A stretch of DNA of 64,000 nucleotides from JBFJKD01 sp041600415 (lineage in GTDB: Bacteria > Pseudomonadota > Gammaproteobacteria > Pseudomonadales > Porticoccaceae), in the NCBI GenBank assembly GCA_041600415.1, contig JBFIKF010000001.1:434001-498000 (forward strand), read 5' to 3'. Below are positions 17,275-26,186 of this stretch, one piece after another. The notes beneath the pieces were generated by a model, which worked only from the letters and a program-made list of their open reading frames with translations, was not told the DNA's origin and made no database searches. The translations under genes and the position numbers were made by a program. The number at the start of each line of letters is the position of its first letter. The first letter of the stretch is position 1.

Positions 17275-17290
17275 TGCAAGACCTGTGCCA
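17275..17290 (-). promoter_or_regulatory. Sigma-54 promoter of glnA
   Basis: On the minus strand the sequence reads TGGCAC-AGGTC-TTGCA, a full match to the sigma-54 consensus TGGCAC-N5-TTGCA with GG and GC at -24/-12. It predicts a start site near 17263, about 84 bases upstream of the glnA ATG. Confidence 0.93.
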
Positions 17291-17354
17291 TCTGGCTTGT
17301 TCCGGCAATATTACCGCCCCGGGCGTATTTTCTTATCACCACCCTTTACGGTCG

Positions 17355-17371
17355 TGCGCCAAAACAAAGCA
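17355..17371. promoter_or_regulatory. Weak second NtrC-like site upstream of glnA
   Basis: TGCGCC followed by AAAACAAAGCA keeps one good half-site and a poor second one. Its centre is 31 bases (three helical turns) from the stronger site at 17387-17401 and about 100 bases from the predicted start, like the E. coli glnA pair. Confidence 0.4.
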
Positions 17372-17386
17372 GAAGCATATTTTAAT

Positions 17387-17401
17387 GCTCTATATTGGTG
17401 C
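17387..17401. promoter_or_regulatory. NtrC-binding site upstream of glnA
   Basis: GCTCTATATTGGTGC differs at one base from the strong E. coli glnA site GCACTATATTGGTGC. It is centred about 131 bases upstream of the predicted sigma-54 start site, the spacing expected of an enhancer. Confidence 0.7.
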
Positions 17402-17502
17402 GCTATGCGATAGGTAATCAATCGACCGGTTATTGTGCCTTATTTTTTTTGTTAAGGGGAAGCGAAGTTTACGCTGTCCCGCACGTAGATGTTTGGGCTG
17501 CG

Positions 17503-17508
17503 TATAAT
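17503..17508 (+). promoter_or_regulatory. Candidate -10 box (TATAAT) for thiI
   Basis: A perfect TATAAT lies 37 bases before the thiI start. No recognisable -35 box stands 16-18 bases upstream, so it rests on the hexamer and its place. Confidence 0.45.
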
Positions 17509-17545
17509 GTATGCACCCAGGGCACCCGAATGGCAGTTGCGCGAT

Positions 17546-18997
17546 ATGCACTTTATTATCAAATTGTTCCCCGAAATTATCATCAAAAGTCCTCCGGTGC
17601 GGCGGCGCTTTATCAAGCAGTTACAGCGCAATTTACGGTGCTTAACAGAACGCCTGGGTTATCGGGTGGAGTTGGAGCGCGATTGGGAGAAAGTGCAACT
17701 CATCGCCGAGGGGGAGGATTCGCGGCGCGAGACAGAAATCGCGACACTCCTCGCGCACACCCCGGGAGTCGGCAGCTTTGCCCGTGGCAGCAGTTACCCG
17801 TTGGGGGATTTTGCCGATATCGCGGATAAAACCTGTGGAATCTACGGACCGTTGCTGCGCAACAAAACTTTTTGTGTGCGGGTGAAACGCACCGGCAAGC
17901 ACGGCTTCTCGTCCATGGATATCGAAAGGTCAGTGGGTGCACATCTGATGCGGCACTGCGCAGCAGCGGGAGTTGACCTGACCCGGCCGGATGTTACGGT
18001 GCGCCTCGATATTCGCGACGACCGCCTGTTTGTGGTGGAGCAGGAATACCCCGGGCTTGGGGGTTATCCATTGGGAACACAGGACCCGGTCCTGTCCCTG
18101 ATCTCGGGGGGATTCGATTCCTCTGTGGCCAGCTTTCTGACCATGAAGCGCGGCCTGATTACCCATTATTGTTTCTTTAATCTCGGGGGCCGCGCCCACG
18201 AGGTGGGGGTCAAAGAAGTGGCCCATTATTTATGGAACCGCTACGGGGCGTCCCACCCGGTCAAATTTGTCACGGTGCCCTTCGAGGCGGTAGTCGCGGA
18301 AATTCTCACCCAGGTGCAGAATTCCCAAATGGGGGTGATTCTCAAGCGCATGATGCTGCGCGCCGCCAGTCGTGTCGCCGCACAGTTACAAATTGAAGCG
18401 CTGGTGACTGGCGAAAGCATTGGTCAGGTCTCGAGTCAGACGCTCCCTAATCTGGCAGTTATTGATTCCGTATGCGACCGGCTGACGTTGCGACCCCTGA
18501 TCACCATGGACAAAAATGACATTATCAATATTGCCCGCCATATTGGCACGGAAGTCTTTGCCGCCAATATGCCGGAATACTGCGGTGTCATTTCGGTAAA
18601 ACCGACTACCCGCGCCCATCCCCATGTGATTGCCCGCGAAGAGGCGCGGTTTGACTTCAGTATTCTGGAAGACGCGATTGCGGCGGCCAACATACAGAGT
18701 ATCGACAGTGTGCTTGAGGAGATGCCGCAGTTGCACCCCGTAGAGGTTTTTGCGGCGCCGCAGCCGAATACGGTGATCGTCGATATTCGCCACCCGGATG
18801 AAACCGCGCTACGACGCCTGGACGCGGGCAGTGTGCAGGTGGAGGAAATTCCGTTCTTTGCACTGCAAAAGCGCGCAGCCGAATTCGACAAGCAACAACG
18901 CTACCTGCTGTATTGCCAGCAGGGCGTGATGAGTCATTTACATGCCGAGCTGATGCTTGCGTCCGGATTTACCAGTGTCGGTGTATACCGCCCGTAA
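17546..18997 (+). CDS. thiI: tRNA 4-thiouridine sulfurtransferase ThiI
   Basis: ThiI adenylates U8 of tRNA and transfers sulfur from IscS to make 4-thiouridine; the rhodanese domain also serves thiazole synthesis for thiamine. The 483-residue protein has an N-terminal ferredoxin-like/THUMP region, the PP-loop SGGFDSSVAS, the conserved cysteine in MPEYCGVIS and a C-terminal rhodanese domain with its catalytic cysteine in LYCQQGVMS. The start MHFIIKLFPEI matches the E. coli N-terminus; an in-frame start 19 codons upstream overlaps the promoter. It is divergent from glnA and followed by a GGDEF/EAL gene. Confidence 0.96.
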   Translation: MHFIIKLFPEIIIKSPPVRRRFIKQLQRNLRCLTERLGYRVELERDWEKVQLIAEGEDSRRETEIATLLAHTPGVGSFARGSSYPLGDFADIADKTCGIYGPLLRNKTFCVRVKRTGKHGFSSMDIERSVGAHLMRHCAAAGVDLTRPDVTVRLDIRDDRLFVVEQEYPGLGGYPLGTQDPVLSLISGGFDSSVASFLTMKRGLITHYCFFNLGGRAHEVGVKEVAHYLWNRYGASHPVKFVTVPFEAVVAEILTQVQNSQMGVILKRMMLRAASRVAAQLQIEALVTGESIGQVSSQTLPNLAVIDSVCDRLTLRPLITMDKNDIINIARHIGTEVFAANMPEYCGVISVKPTTRAHPHVIAREEARFDFSILEDAIAAANIQSIDSVLEEMPQLHPVEVFAAPQPNTVIVDIRHPDETALRRLDAGSVQVEEIPFFALQKRAAEFDKQQRYLLYCQQGVMSHLHAELMLASGFTSVGVYRP

Positions 18998-19114
18998 TGG
19001 TTAAACGGGCCGAAAATGACCGCCCAGTACTTTTTACAACTGAGCGTTCAAAATCAATTTATACAATGCTAGACTCGACCGCGAGTAACTTGTCAGGCGT
19101 AGCTATGGCCCAGT

Positions 19115-21433
19115 ATGAGCAGTCCCAAGCATAATCTTTCGCCTGCGTACGATAAGGAAATTTTCGCCCTCACCATTTTTCGGCTGCGCTACGGCATGTT
19201 GCTGTCCGGGGCGGCAGCGGTGGTCATCGCCGTGGCGTTCTGGGGCGTGGTGGCGCATTGGCGGGTGTGGGTATGGGGAGGGTTCGCCGGTGGCGTGACT
19301 CTGGCGCACGCGCTGCTGCTCTTCCGCGAGCTGACTTACCTCGAGCAGCTTGGCACGTCTGTGTGGGGTCCCGATAATCGCTTGTGGTTGATGCGGATTT
19401 CTGCTGGCCTTACCGGGTTGGCGTGGATGCTCGCCATCTTTTTACTGTTTGTTGCTCACGACCTCTACCATGGGATCCTGCTGGGGTTGGTCGTCGGCAC
19501 CGCCGCAGGTGGAATGATTATTTACATTTACTACCCCTCGTCGGCGAATATATTTTTGCTGCTCACCCTGGGAGCTTTTGTGGTTTACGCCGCATTTTCA
19601 GGTTGGGAATATGGCTCTGTGTTGGCGGCACTGGGGGCGATCCTGCTCTTTGTCCTGGGCATGGGCTATCGGGATTTGAGTTCCTTGTTAGAGGAAAACT
19701 ACCGGCGCCGCCATGCGTCGGAGCGCCTGGCGCGGCGCGCTCAGGACGCAAATTATCTGTATCAGCAGCACTGGGAAAATACTCCCCTGGCGGTGGTGCA
19801 GTGGAACGCCGATTTTAAAGTGCTTTCCTGGAGCCCGGGGGCCGCAAAGATGTTTGGTTATAGCGCCGCGGAGATGATTGGCAATAGTGCCGACGCGTTG
19901 CTTGCCCCGGATGCGGAAAGCGACGTGCGGGCAATTTGGGGGTTAATTGAAAATCATGCAGGAGGCTACAAGCAGATCAACACTAACCTGCGCAAGGATG
20001 GCGTCGAAATTATCTGTGAATGGTTCAATACGCCGATATATCGCGGCGGCGTGCTCGAGAGCGTCATTTCCTTTGCGGAAGATATTACAGCACGGATCGA
20101 GGCCGAGCGGACTATTGAGGAGTACGCTGGAATCGACGCGCTCACCGGGCTGGCCAACCGACGCCGCATGCTGGAAGAGGTCGGACGTGCGCTGGTCCGC
20201 AGCCGCAGGGTTGGACAGTACGGCGCGGTGGTGTTTATCGACCTGGATCATTTCAAGGATATCAACGATACCCAGGGCCATCATATTGGCGATCTGGTGC
20301 TGCGGGAGTTCGCCAGTCAGATGCGCTCCGCGGTACGCGACAACGATATGGTGGCGCGCTTTGGCGGGGACGAATTTGTAGTGTTGTGCGAGGATCTGGG
20401 TACGTTTGAGGACGGCGCTCGCTATGCGGCGACCACCATTACCGAGAAGATTCTCGACGTGGGTCACCATCTTGAAAAAATAGACGGGATGAATTTCGAA
20501 GTTGACGCCAGCGCCGGTATTTACCTGTTTCAGGGTGATCGGGAAGATGTGGGCGAATTGCTGAAAAAAGCCGATCTGGCCCTGTATCAGGCTAAAAATG
20601 CGGGACGTCGGGGCTACCAGATTTATGCGGAAGCCATGGGGGCCGAAGTCCAGGCCCGCGTCCAGATGATTCAGGCGCTGCGCTTGGCGCTGGATAATGA
20701 TGAGTTTGTTGTCCTTTATCAGCCGATCGTGGACCGGGATAAACATCTGGTGGGCGTCGAGGCATTATTGCGTTGGCAACGTCCGGGCGTGGGGCTGGTG
20801 GAAGCGCGGGAATTTATTGGTGCATTGACCTCCATGCCGTTGATGCACGCAGTCGGGGTGATGGTCCTGGAGCGCGTTTGCCAACACATAGCCGCCTGGA
20901 AAGCCGCCGGAGTGTGGCGGGAATCGATGGCGATGTACGTCAACATCAGTCACCGGCAACTTGCGGAACCGGGCTTTGCCGCTGCGGTAAAAGCGGTTCT
21001 GAGTCGCCACTGCGTCCCGCCCCAGGCGCTGGTATTCGAGATCGCGGAGCACAGTTTAGTACGTAATTTCGACGCCGCAGAGGTAGAGGTCAATCATCTG
21101 ATGGCGTTGGGCCTCGGGTTTTCCCTGGATGACTTTGGCACCGGTTATTCGAGCTTGTCCGCCATGCAATCGCTACCCATTCGTTCCGTCAAACTGGGGG
21201 TGGATCTGATTGCGGACCTCGGTAAAGGCGAGCGCGCGGACAATGTGGTGCGCGCTATTATCTCCCTGTGCCACGAGCTGTCCCTGCAGGTGGTGGCCGG
21301 TGGGGTAGAAACCGAAGAGCAGCTCAGGTTGCTCTGCGCGGTCGACTGCGACCGCTTTGAGGGCTACCTGTTTGGCAATGCAGGTGACGCGGCCAAACTT
21401 GAGCAACAGTTGAGCGCTGAGCAATCGCGATAA
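19115..21433 (+). CDS. Membrane PAS-GGDEF-EAL cyclic-di-GMP protein
   Basis: This 772-residue protein has five to six N-terminal membrane segments (about 25-185), a PAS domain (about 215-330), a GGDEF domain (about 338-505) and an EAL domain (about 515-765). The cyclase site is intact (GGDEF at 417-421) and the inhibitory RxxD site is present (Arg408-Asp411). The EAL domain keeps EAL (549-551), VNIS and LDDFGTG, but the usual KID reads KLG, the AEGVE motif reads AGGVE and the QGYLFG motif reads EGYLFG. It is therefore likely a diguanylate cyclase with a weakened or non-catalytic phosphodiesterase domain. No second gene is tightly coupled to it. Confidence 0.93.
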   Translation: MSSPKHNLSPAYDKEIFALTIFRLRYGMLLSGAAAVVIAVAFWGVVAHWRVWVWGGFAGGVTLAHALLLFRELTYLEQLGTSVWGPDNRLWLMRISAGLTGLAWMLAIFLLFVAHDLYHGILLGLVVGTAAGGMIIYIYYPSSANIFLLLTLGAFVVYAAFSGWEYGSVLAALGAILLFVLGMGYRDLSSLLEENYRRRHASERLARRAQDANYLYQQHWENTPLAVVQWNADFKVLSWSPGAAKMFGYSAAEMIGNSADALLAPDAESDVRAIWGLIENHAGGYKQINTNLRKDGVEIICEWFNTPIYRGGVLESVISFAEDITARIEAERTIEEYAGIDALTGLANRRRMLEEVGRALVRSRRVGQYGAVVFIDLDHFKDINDTQGHHIGDLVLREFASQMRSAVRDNDMVARFGGDEFVVLCEDLGTFEDGARYAATTITEKILDVGHHLEKIDGMNFEVDASAGIYLFQGDREDVGELLKKADLALYQAKNAGRRGYQIYAEAMGAEVQARVQMIQALRLALDNDEFVVLYQPIVDRDKHLVGVEALLRWQRPGVGLVEAREFIGALTSMPLMHAVGVMVLERVCQHIAAWKAAGVWRESMAMYVNISHRQLAEPGFAAAVKAVLSRHCVPPQALVFEIAEHSLVRNFDAAEVEVNHLMALGLGFSLDDFGTGYSSLSAMQSLPIRSVKLGVDLIADLGKGERADNVVRAIISLCHELSLQVVAGGVETEEQLRLLCAVDCDRFEGYLFGNAGDAAKLEQQLSAEQSR

Positions 21434-21504
21434 ATTTTTATAGGGTGTTGTCCCATCCCCGCGACCACGCGGATTAATTGGTTGATTCCTGTACAAATAA
21501 TACT

Positions 21505-21533
21505 GTGACTTAGGGAAGCGAAATCTCTATAAT
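21505..21533 (+). promoter_or_regulatory. Sigma-70-type promoter of typA
   Basis: GTGACT and TATAAT are separated by 17 bases, the -35 matching four of six and the -10 all six consensus bases. The predicted start site is about 25 bases upstream of the typA ATG. Confidence 0.7.
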
Positions 21534-21564
21534 CCGCACCTCATTTTTCCCCGTGGTCGGCCCC

Positions 21565-23385
21565 ATGTCCTTACAACAGCTGCGCAATATCGCGATCATC
21601 GCCCACGTCGACCATGGCAAGACCACCCTGGTGGACCGGTTGTTGCAACAGTCGGGAACTCTGGACCGCAAAAGTCAGGGTGCCGAGCGCATCATGGATT
21701 CAAACGATCAGGAGCGGGAGCGGGGCATTACCATTCTCGCCAAGAATACCGCCATCGACTGGAACGGCTACCATATCAATATCGTCGATACCCCCGGGCA
21801 CGCCGATTTTGGCGGCGAGGTGGAGCGCGTATTGTCTATGGTGGACTCGGTGTTGCTGCTGGTGGACGCGGTGGATGGGCCTATGCCCCAGACTCGATTC
21901 GTCACCACCAAAGCCTTTGAGCGCGGCTTGAAACCCATTGTGGTGATCAACAAGGTCGATCGTCCCGGCGCGCGCCCCGACTGGGTGCTGGATCAGGTGT
22001 TCGATCTGTTCGATCGTCTTGGCGCCACCGATGAGCAACTGGATTTTCCGATCATCTACGCGTCTGCGCTGAACGGCGTGGCGGGCCTCGATGCGGATAA
22101 TCTGGCGGCGGACATGACGCCCCTGTTCGAATTGATTGTCGACCGGGTGCCAGTGCCAGACGTCGACCCCGCCGGAACATTACAGATGCAGATATCCGCA
22201 CTGGATTACGATAGTTATGTCGGCGTTATCGGTATCGGGCGTATTGCGCGGGGTAGTCTCAAAGCCGGGCAGACGGTCGTCGTGGTGGACGCCAACAGCA
22301 AGCAGCGCAAGGGTCGCGTGTTGAGCGTTAAAACCCATCTGGGTCTGGAGCGAATCGAAGCTAAAGAAGCGCACGCTGGAGATATTGTCTGTATCAGCGG
22401 TATCGAAGGCCTGGGTATTTCCGACACCCTGTGCGATCCCGAAAATATTGAAGCGCTCACGCCCCTGTCGGTGGATGAGCCGACCGTGAGCATGACATTC
22501 CTGGTCAATGATTCTCCGTTTGCGGGCCGCGATGGTAAATTTGTGACCTCCCGGGTGATCAAGGAGCGTCTCGAGCGCGAATTGATTCACAACGTGGCCC
22601 TGCGCGTCGAGCAGGGTGATACCGCCGATAAATTCAAGGTCTCGGGCCGTGGCGAACTACATCTTTCGGTATTGATAGAAAATATGCGGCGCGAGGGTTT
22701 TGAGCTCGGCGTGTCGCGCCCCGAAGTGATTCAGAAAATGATCGACGGGGTGCTGCACGAGCCCTTCGAGCAACTGGTGGTGGATATCGAAGAACGGCAT
22801 CGCGGCGCGATTATGGAAGAGCTGGGTAATCGCAAGGCGGATATGACCGATATGCAGAGTGATAACACCGGTCGGGTTAAGCTGGAGTACATTGTTCCCT
22901 CGCGGGGACTGATCGGTTTTCGCGGCAACTTTCTTACCCTGACCTCCGGCTCGGGGGTGATGACCAGTATTTTTGACCATTATGGCGTGGTTAAAGCGGG
23001 GGTCAGTAGCGCGCGCAAAAACGGCGTGCTGGTCTCCATGGTAACCGGCAAAACTCTGGCCTATTCCCTGTTTAATTTACAGGAGCGGGGGCGGTTGTTT
23101 CTCGGCCATGGCGTGGATATTTACGAGGGGCAGATCGTCGGCATCCATTCGCGCAATAATGACCTGGCGGTTAATCCCACCAAGGGCAAGCAGCTCACCA
23201 ATATTCGCGCCGCGGGCACGGATGAGGCCCTGACCCTGGTACCCCCCATTCGCCACAGTCTCGAACAGGCGCTGGAGTTTATCGAAGAAGATGAACTGGT
23301 CGAAGTGACTCCCCACCACGTGCGCCTGCGTAAAAAGCTGCTCACTGAAAACCAGCGTAAGCGAGCACCTAAACCCGCCGCCTGA
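21565..23385 (+). CDS. typA: Translational GTPase TypA/BipA
   Basis: BipA is a ribosome-associated GTPase related to EF-G that supports 50S assembly and growth under cold and other stress. The 606-residue protein has the G1 AHVDHGKTTLVD, G2/G3 ERERGITI and DTPGHADFGGEVER, NKVDRPGARP (G4), and a C-terminal BipA-specific domain (RGLIGFRGNF). The ATG at 21565 matches the family N-terminus (MSLQQLRNIAIIAH), so the GTG four codons earlier is not used. thiI-typA is a conserved neighbourhood in Pseudomonas, here with a GGDEF/EAL gene inserted. Confidence 0.97.
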   Translation: MSLQQLRNIAIIAHVDHGKTTLVDRLLQQSGTLDRKSQGAERIMDSNDQERERGITILAKNTAIDWNGYHINIVDTPGHADFGGEVERVLSMVDSVLLLVDAVDGPMPQTRFVTTKAFERGLKPIVVINKVDRPGARPDWVLDQVFDLFDRLGATDEQLDFPIIYASALNGVAGLDADNLAADMTPLFELIVDRVPVPDVDPAGTLQMQISALDYDSYVGVIGIGRIARGSLKAGQTVVVVDANSKQRKGRVLSVKTHLGLERIEAKEAHAGDIVCISGIEGLGISDTLCDPENIEALTPLSVDEPTVSMTFLVNDSPFAGRDGKFVTSRVIKERLERELIHNVALRVEQGDTADKFKVSGRGELHLSVLIENMRREGFELGVSRPEVIQKMIDGVLHEPFEQLVVDIEERHRGAIMEELGNRKADMTDMQSDNTGRVKLEYIVPSRGLIGFRGNFLTLTSGSGVMTSIFDHYGVVKAGVSSARKNGVLVSMVTGKTLAYSLFNLQERGRLFLGHGVDIYEGQIVGIHSRNNDLAVNPTKGKQLTNIRAAGTDEALTLVPPIRHSLEQALEFIEEDELVEVTPHHVRLRKKLLTENQRKRAPKPAA

Positions 23386-23451
23386 GCGACCGCTGGGGCC
23401 CCATAACTGACCGGCAGTCGGCTCCGTTGCGGGCCGCTGGCGAAGTTTCAA

Positions 23452-24588
23452 ATGTCGAGCTATATTTTCAGGGGAATGGACGCTGTGGGTGTGGCGATGA
23501 CTCAGGGAAAAAATGGCGCGGCGCGCCGGGCCGCAAAACGCTCAATTAGCTCCCAGATGGAGCTCTGGTACGAACAGGGTTTTTTGACCTACGCCATGCT
23601 TATTGTCGGCGCGTTCTGCCTGCTATTTGCTGTTTACGATTACTATAACGGCGACCTTTTTTACGCCTCGTTTTTATTTGCCTGTTCTGCCGCGGTATTT
23701 ATTGGGCTGACTGTCCTTGTGCTAACCGGGGTCAGCGAATTTCTACAGTGGTATTTCGGTCTGTTATTGATCGCGTTGTTCTTCTTCCTGGTTTTGAATG
23801 GCGGGGTATCCGGTACCGGTTTGTACTGGTGCCTGGGTTTTTCTCCCGGCATCGTCTCCATTCTGGGCTATCCGCGCGCGCGTTATGTGGCACCTCTGAT
23901 CATACTGGTGCTGGCGGTTATTTTCTGGTTTGACCTATATCCCTGGCCTGCCCGCATGTTCGAGCCTGCCGTCGAGCTGCGTTTTCTCGCGGCCCTGTCG
24001 GGACTGTTCCTGTTTACCGTGGGTCAGGACTACGCGTTTCGCGTGTCGCGCGCGCACTCAGCAGTACGCCAGCGGGTGTCTGGCGCCATTGCAGTTCAGC
24101 GCGATGCACATACCGGCCTGATTGAGCGGGATGCTATGGAAAAACATTTGCATTCACTGGCGGCAGGGCTCGATGCCGACGGCGAGGATTGTGCAGTGGT
24201 AATGGTGGTGATTGAAAATTTGTCGGAGCACAACGAAAAGCTCGGTCGCGAATTTGGCGATGAAACATTGCGCCACGTGGTGGATGTGTTGCAACGGGTT
24301 TTGCGTAGCGGCCAGGGTATTGGTCGATGGGCAGGCGATCGGTTTATTATTGTGCTTGAGGGTCAGAACAAGCACGCCGCTTACCATGTCCAGCAGCGGT
24401 TGCAAAAACTCTTATCGTCCCTGTACCTGGAGCATGGTGGTAAGCAGGTGGCGGTATCATTTGATGTGCGCGTAACCAGCCTGGCGAGCTGTGGCGGTGT
24501 TGCCAACTTGATAGCGACACTGAACGACGGCGAACCGCATACGGTGACCGACAGGCCTCGCGCGCCAAGTGGACTCAGCCTTCATTAG
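23452..24588 (+). CDS. Membrane protein with degenerate GGDEF domain
   Basis: This 378-residue protein has about five to six hydrophobic segments (about 43-197) and a C-terminal GGDEF-like domain (about 213-345). The domain keeps the DAHTGLIERDAM entry helix and a GD.TL segment, but the catalytic GGDEF reads AGDRF (294-298) and the DxDxFK metal motif reads VIENLSEH. It is very probably not a cyclase and may sense nucleotide or membrane state. The start is uncertain: ATGs at 23452, 23476 and 23497 are all in frame, without a strong ribosome site. It ends overlapping tag by 14 bases tail-to-tail. Confidence 0.8.
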   Translation: MSSYIFRGMDAVGVAMTQGKNGAARRAAKRSISSQMELWYEQGFLTYAMLIVGAFCLLFAVYDYYNGDLFYASFLFACSAAVFIGLTVLVLTGVSEFLQWYFGLLLIALFFFLVLNGGVSGTGLYWCLGFSPGIVSILGYPRARYVAPLIILVLAVIFWFDLYPWPARMFEPAVELRFLAALSGLFLFTVGQDYAFRVSRAHSAVRQRVSGAIAVQRDAHTGLIERDAMEKHLHSLAAGLDADGEDCAVVMVVIENLSEHNEKLGREFGDETLRHVVDVLQRVLRSGQGIGRWAGDRFIIVLEGQNKHAAYHVQQRLQKLLSSLYLEHGGKQVAVSFDVRVTSLASCGGVANLIATLNDGEPHTVTDRPRAPSGLSLH

Positions 24589-25162
24589 CCAACAGACGGC
24601 AATCCTTGTGTCGAAAACAGTCGTCCGTGTGATCGTTGACCATGCCCATCGCCTGCATGTGGGCGTAGCATATGGTGCTGCCGAAAAAGCGAAAACCGCG
24701 AGATTTCATATCGTTACTGATGGCATCCGAGAGGGGTGTGGTGGCGGGTACTGCGGAGGGGGTCGCCCAGTTATTCTGAATAGGGCGGCCGTCCACGAAT
24801 GCCCATAAATAATTTGCAAACGAACCGAACTCCTGCTGCACCTCCAGAAAATAACGGGCATTGCTGATGGCCGCTTCTATTTTCAGGCGGTTGCGTACGA
24901 TACCGGCATCGTTAAGCAGGCGTGAGACGCTGCGCTGATTAAAGCGTGCGACGCTGGGCGCGTCAAAATTGGCAAACGCGCGGCGGTAGTTATCCCGTTT
25001 ACGTAAAATGGTAATCCACGCGAGCCCAGCCTGCGCGCTTTCGAGGATCAGAAATTCAAATAATTTGCCGTCATCGCGACAGGGAACGCCCCACTCCTGA
25101 TCGTGGTAAGTCTGATACAAAGGGTCAGAGCCCGACCAGGCGCAACGTTGTTTTTCTGGCAT
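24575..25162 (-). CDS. tag: DNA-3-methyladenine glycosylase I
   Basis: TagA removes 3-methyladenine from alkylated DNA. The 195-residue protein has zinc-binding residues in RCAWSG, YHDQEWGVP and the C-terminal HTDDCFRH segment, plus the LFEFLILESAQAGLAWITIL helix and the KSRGFRFFGSTICYAHMQA segment of the family. The start at 25162 is set by AGGAAAACGCAA before the ATG; the 23-residue upstream extension would be hydrophobic and is not family-like. It is divergent from pip, 61 bases away. Confidence 0.95.
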   Translation of the reverse strand: MPEKQRCAWSGSDPLYQTYHDQEWGVPCRDDGKLFEFLILESAQAGLAWITILRKRDNYRRAFANFDAPSVARFNQRSVSRLLNDAGIVRNRLKIEAAISNARYFLEVQQEFGSFANYLWAFVDGRPIQNNWATPSAVPATTPLSDAISNDMKSRGFRFFGSTICYAHMQAMGMVNDHTDDCFRHKDCRLLANEG

Positions 25163-25223
25163 TTGCGTTTTCCTGTATTCTGCCTTAGCGTAGCCCCCTG
25201 CCAATAATAATGGAAGTAGCAGG

Positions 25224-26186
25224 ATGCGCACGCACTACCCCGCAATTCGACCGCATCAGACGCACCGCTTTGCGGTCGGCGAGACGCATGCCCTGCACGT
25301 GGAGGAGTGCGGGAATCCCGACGGCGTCCCGGTGTTATTTGTGCACGGCGGGCCGGGGGGCGGTTGCACGGAGCAGGACCGCTGTTTTTTTGATCCAGAG
25401 CTCTATCGCATCGTCCTGTTTGATCAGCGTGGCAGTGGCCGTTCCACCCCCCATGCCAGCCTGGTGGACAACGATACCCATCAGCTGGTCGCCGACATGG
25501 AGGCGCTGCGGCAGTATCTCGGCATAGATCGCTGGGTGTTATTTGGCGGCTCATGGGGCTCTTCGCTCAGTCTGATTTACGCGCAAACCTGGCCGGGACG
25601 GGTGCTGGGACTGATTCTACGGGGCATCTTTCTGTGTCGCGATGAGGATATTTGCTGGTTTTATCAAAATGGTGCCAATCGCGTATTTCCCGATTACTGG
25701 CGCGATTTCGTCGCACCCATTGCCGAAGCAGAGCGCGGCGATATGGTCGGTGCCTATTACCGTTTGCTGACCGGCGATAATGAAATTCAGCGTATGGCCG
25801 CCGCCAAAGCCTGGTCGCTCTGGGAGGGGCGTTGCGCCACATTAGATCCAGCTCCGGCGGTGGTGAACCGCTTTGGCAACCCTCACACGGCGCTGGCCCT
25901 GGCGCGGATCGAGGCGCATTACTTTGTGAATAAAATATTCCTGGAGCCGAACAGTATTCTGGAGGGTGCTCAGCGGTTGCGTAACATTCCAGGATTTATT
26001 ATTCATGGCCGCTACGATGTGGTTTGTCCGGTGGATCAGGCCTTCGCGCTACATGCTGCGTGGCCGGAGGCGGAGCTGGAAATTATTCGCGACGCGGGTC
26101 ATGCGTCCAGCGAAGCCGGTACCGTCGACGCGCTGGTGCGGGCCGCGGACAGGATGGCGCGGTTGATTGGCGCGCGGGAAAAGTAG
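25224..26186 (+). CDS. pip: Proline iminopeptidase
   Basis: An alpha/beta hydrolase of 320 residues that cleaves N-terminal proline from peptides. It has the oxyanion HGGPGGG loop (41-47), the nucleophile Ser110 in GGSWGS, a WSLWEGR segment typical of the cap domain, the late acid in GRYDVVCPVD and the histidine in DAGHASSE. The dtd start overlaps its stop by one base (TAGTG), so the two are translationally coupled. Confidence 0.95.
   Translation: MRTHYPAIRPHQTHRFAVGETHALHVEECGNPDGVPVLFVHGGPGGGCTEQDRCFFDPELYRIVLFDQRGSGRSTPHASLVDNDTHQLVADMEALRQYLGIDRWVLFGGSWGSSLSLIYAQTWPGRVLGLILRGIFLCRDEDICWFYQNGANRVFPDYWRDFVAPIAEAERGDMVGAYYRLLTGDNEIQRMAAAKAWSLWEGRCATLDPAPAVVNRFGNPHTALALARIEAHYFVNKIFLEPNSILEGAQRLRNIPGFIIHGRYDVVCPVDQAFALHAAWPEAELEIIRDAGHASSEAGTVDALVRAADRMARLIGAREK

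Larger units (their letters stand above)
17180..17545. other. glnA-thiI divergent regulatory region
   Basis: This 366-base gap has no credible gene. It holds the glnA leader, the sigma-54 promoter (17275-17290), two NtrC-like sites (17355-17371 and 17387-17401) and a TATAAT box facing thiI (17503-17508). Confidence 0.8.

Noticed and set aside
16016..17413. 465-codon open frame antisense to glnA
   Set aside because: It lies almost wholly opposite glnA, has no family similarity and is an artefact of GC-rich codon use.
19028..19057. Promoter-like TTTACA...TATACA before the GGDEF/EAL gene
   Set aside because: The spacing is about 21 bases, too long for a normal sigma-70 promoter.
19943..20746. 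267-codon frame opposite the GGDEF/EAL gene
   Set aside because: It mirrors the coding pattern of a strongly supported gene and has no recognisable product.
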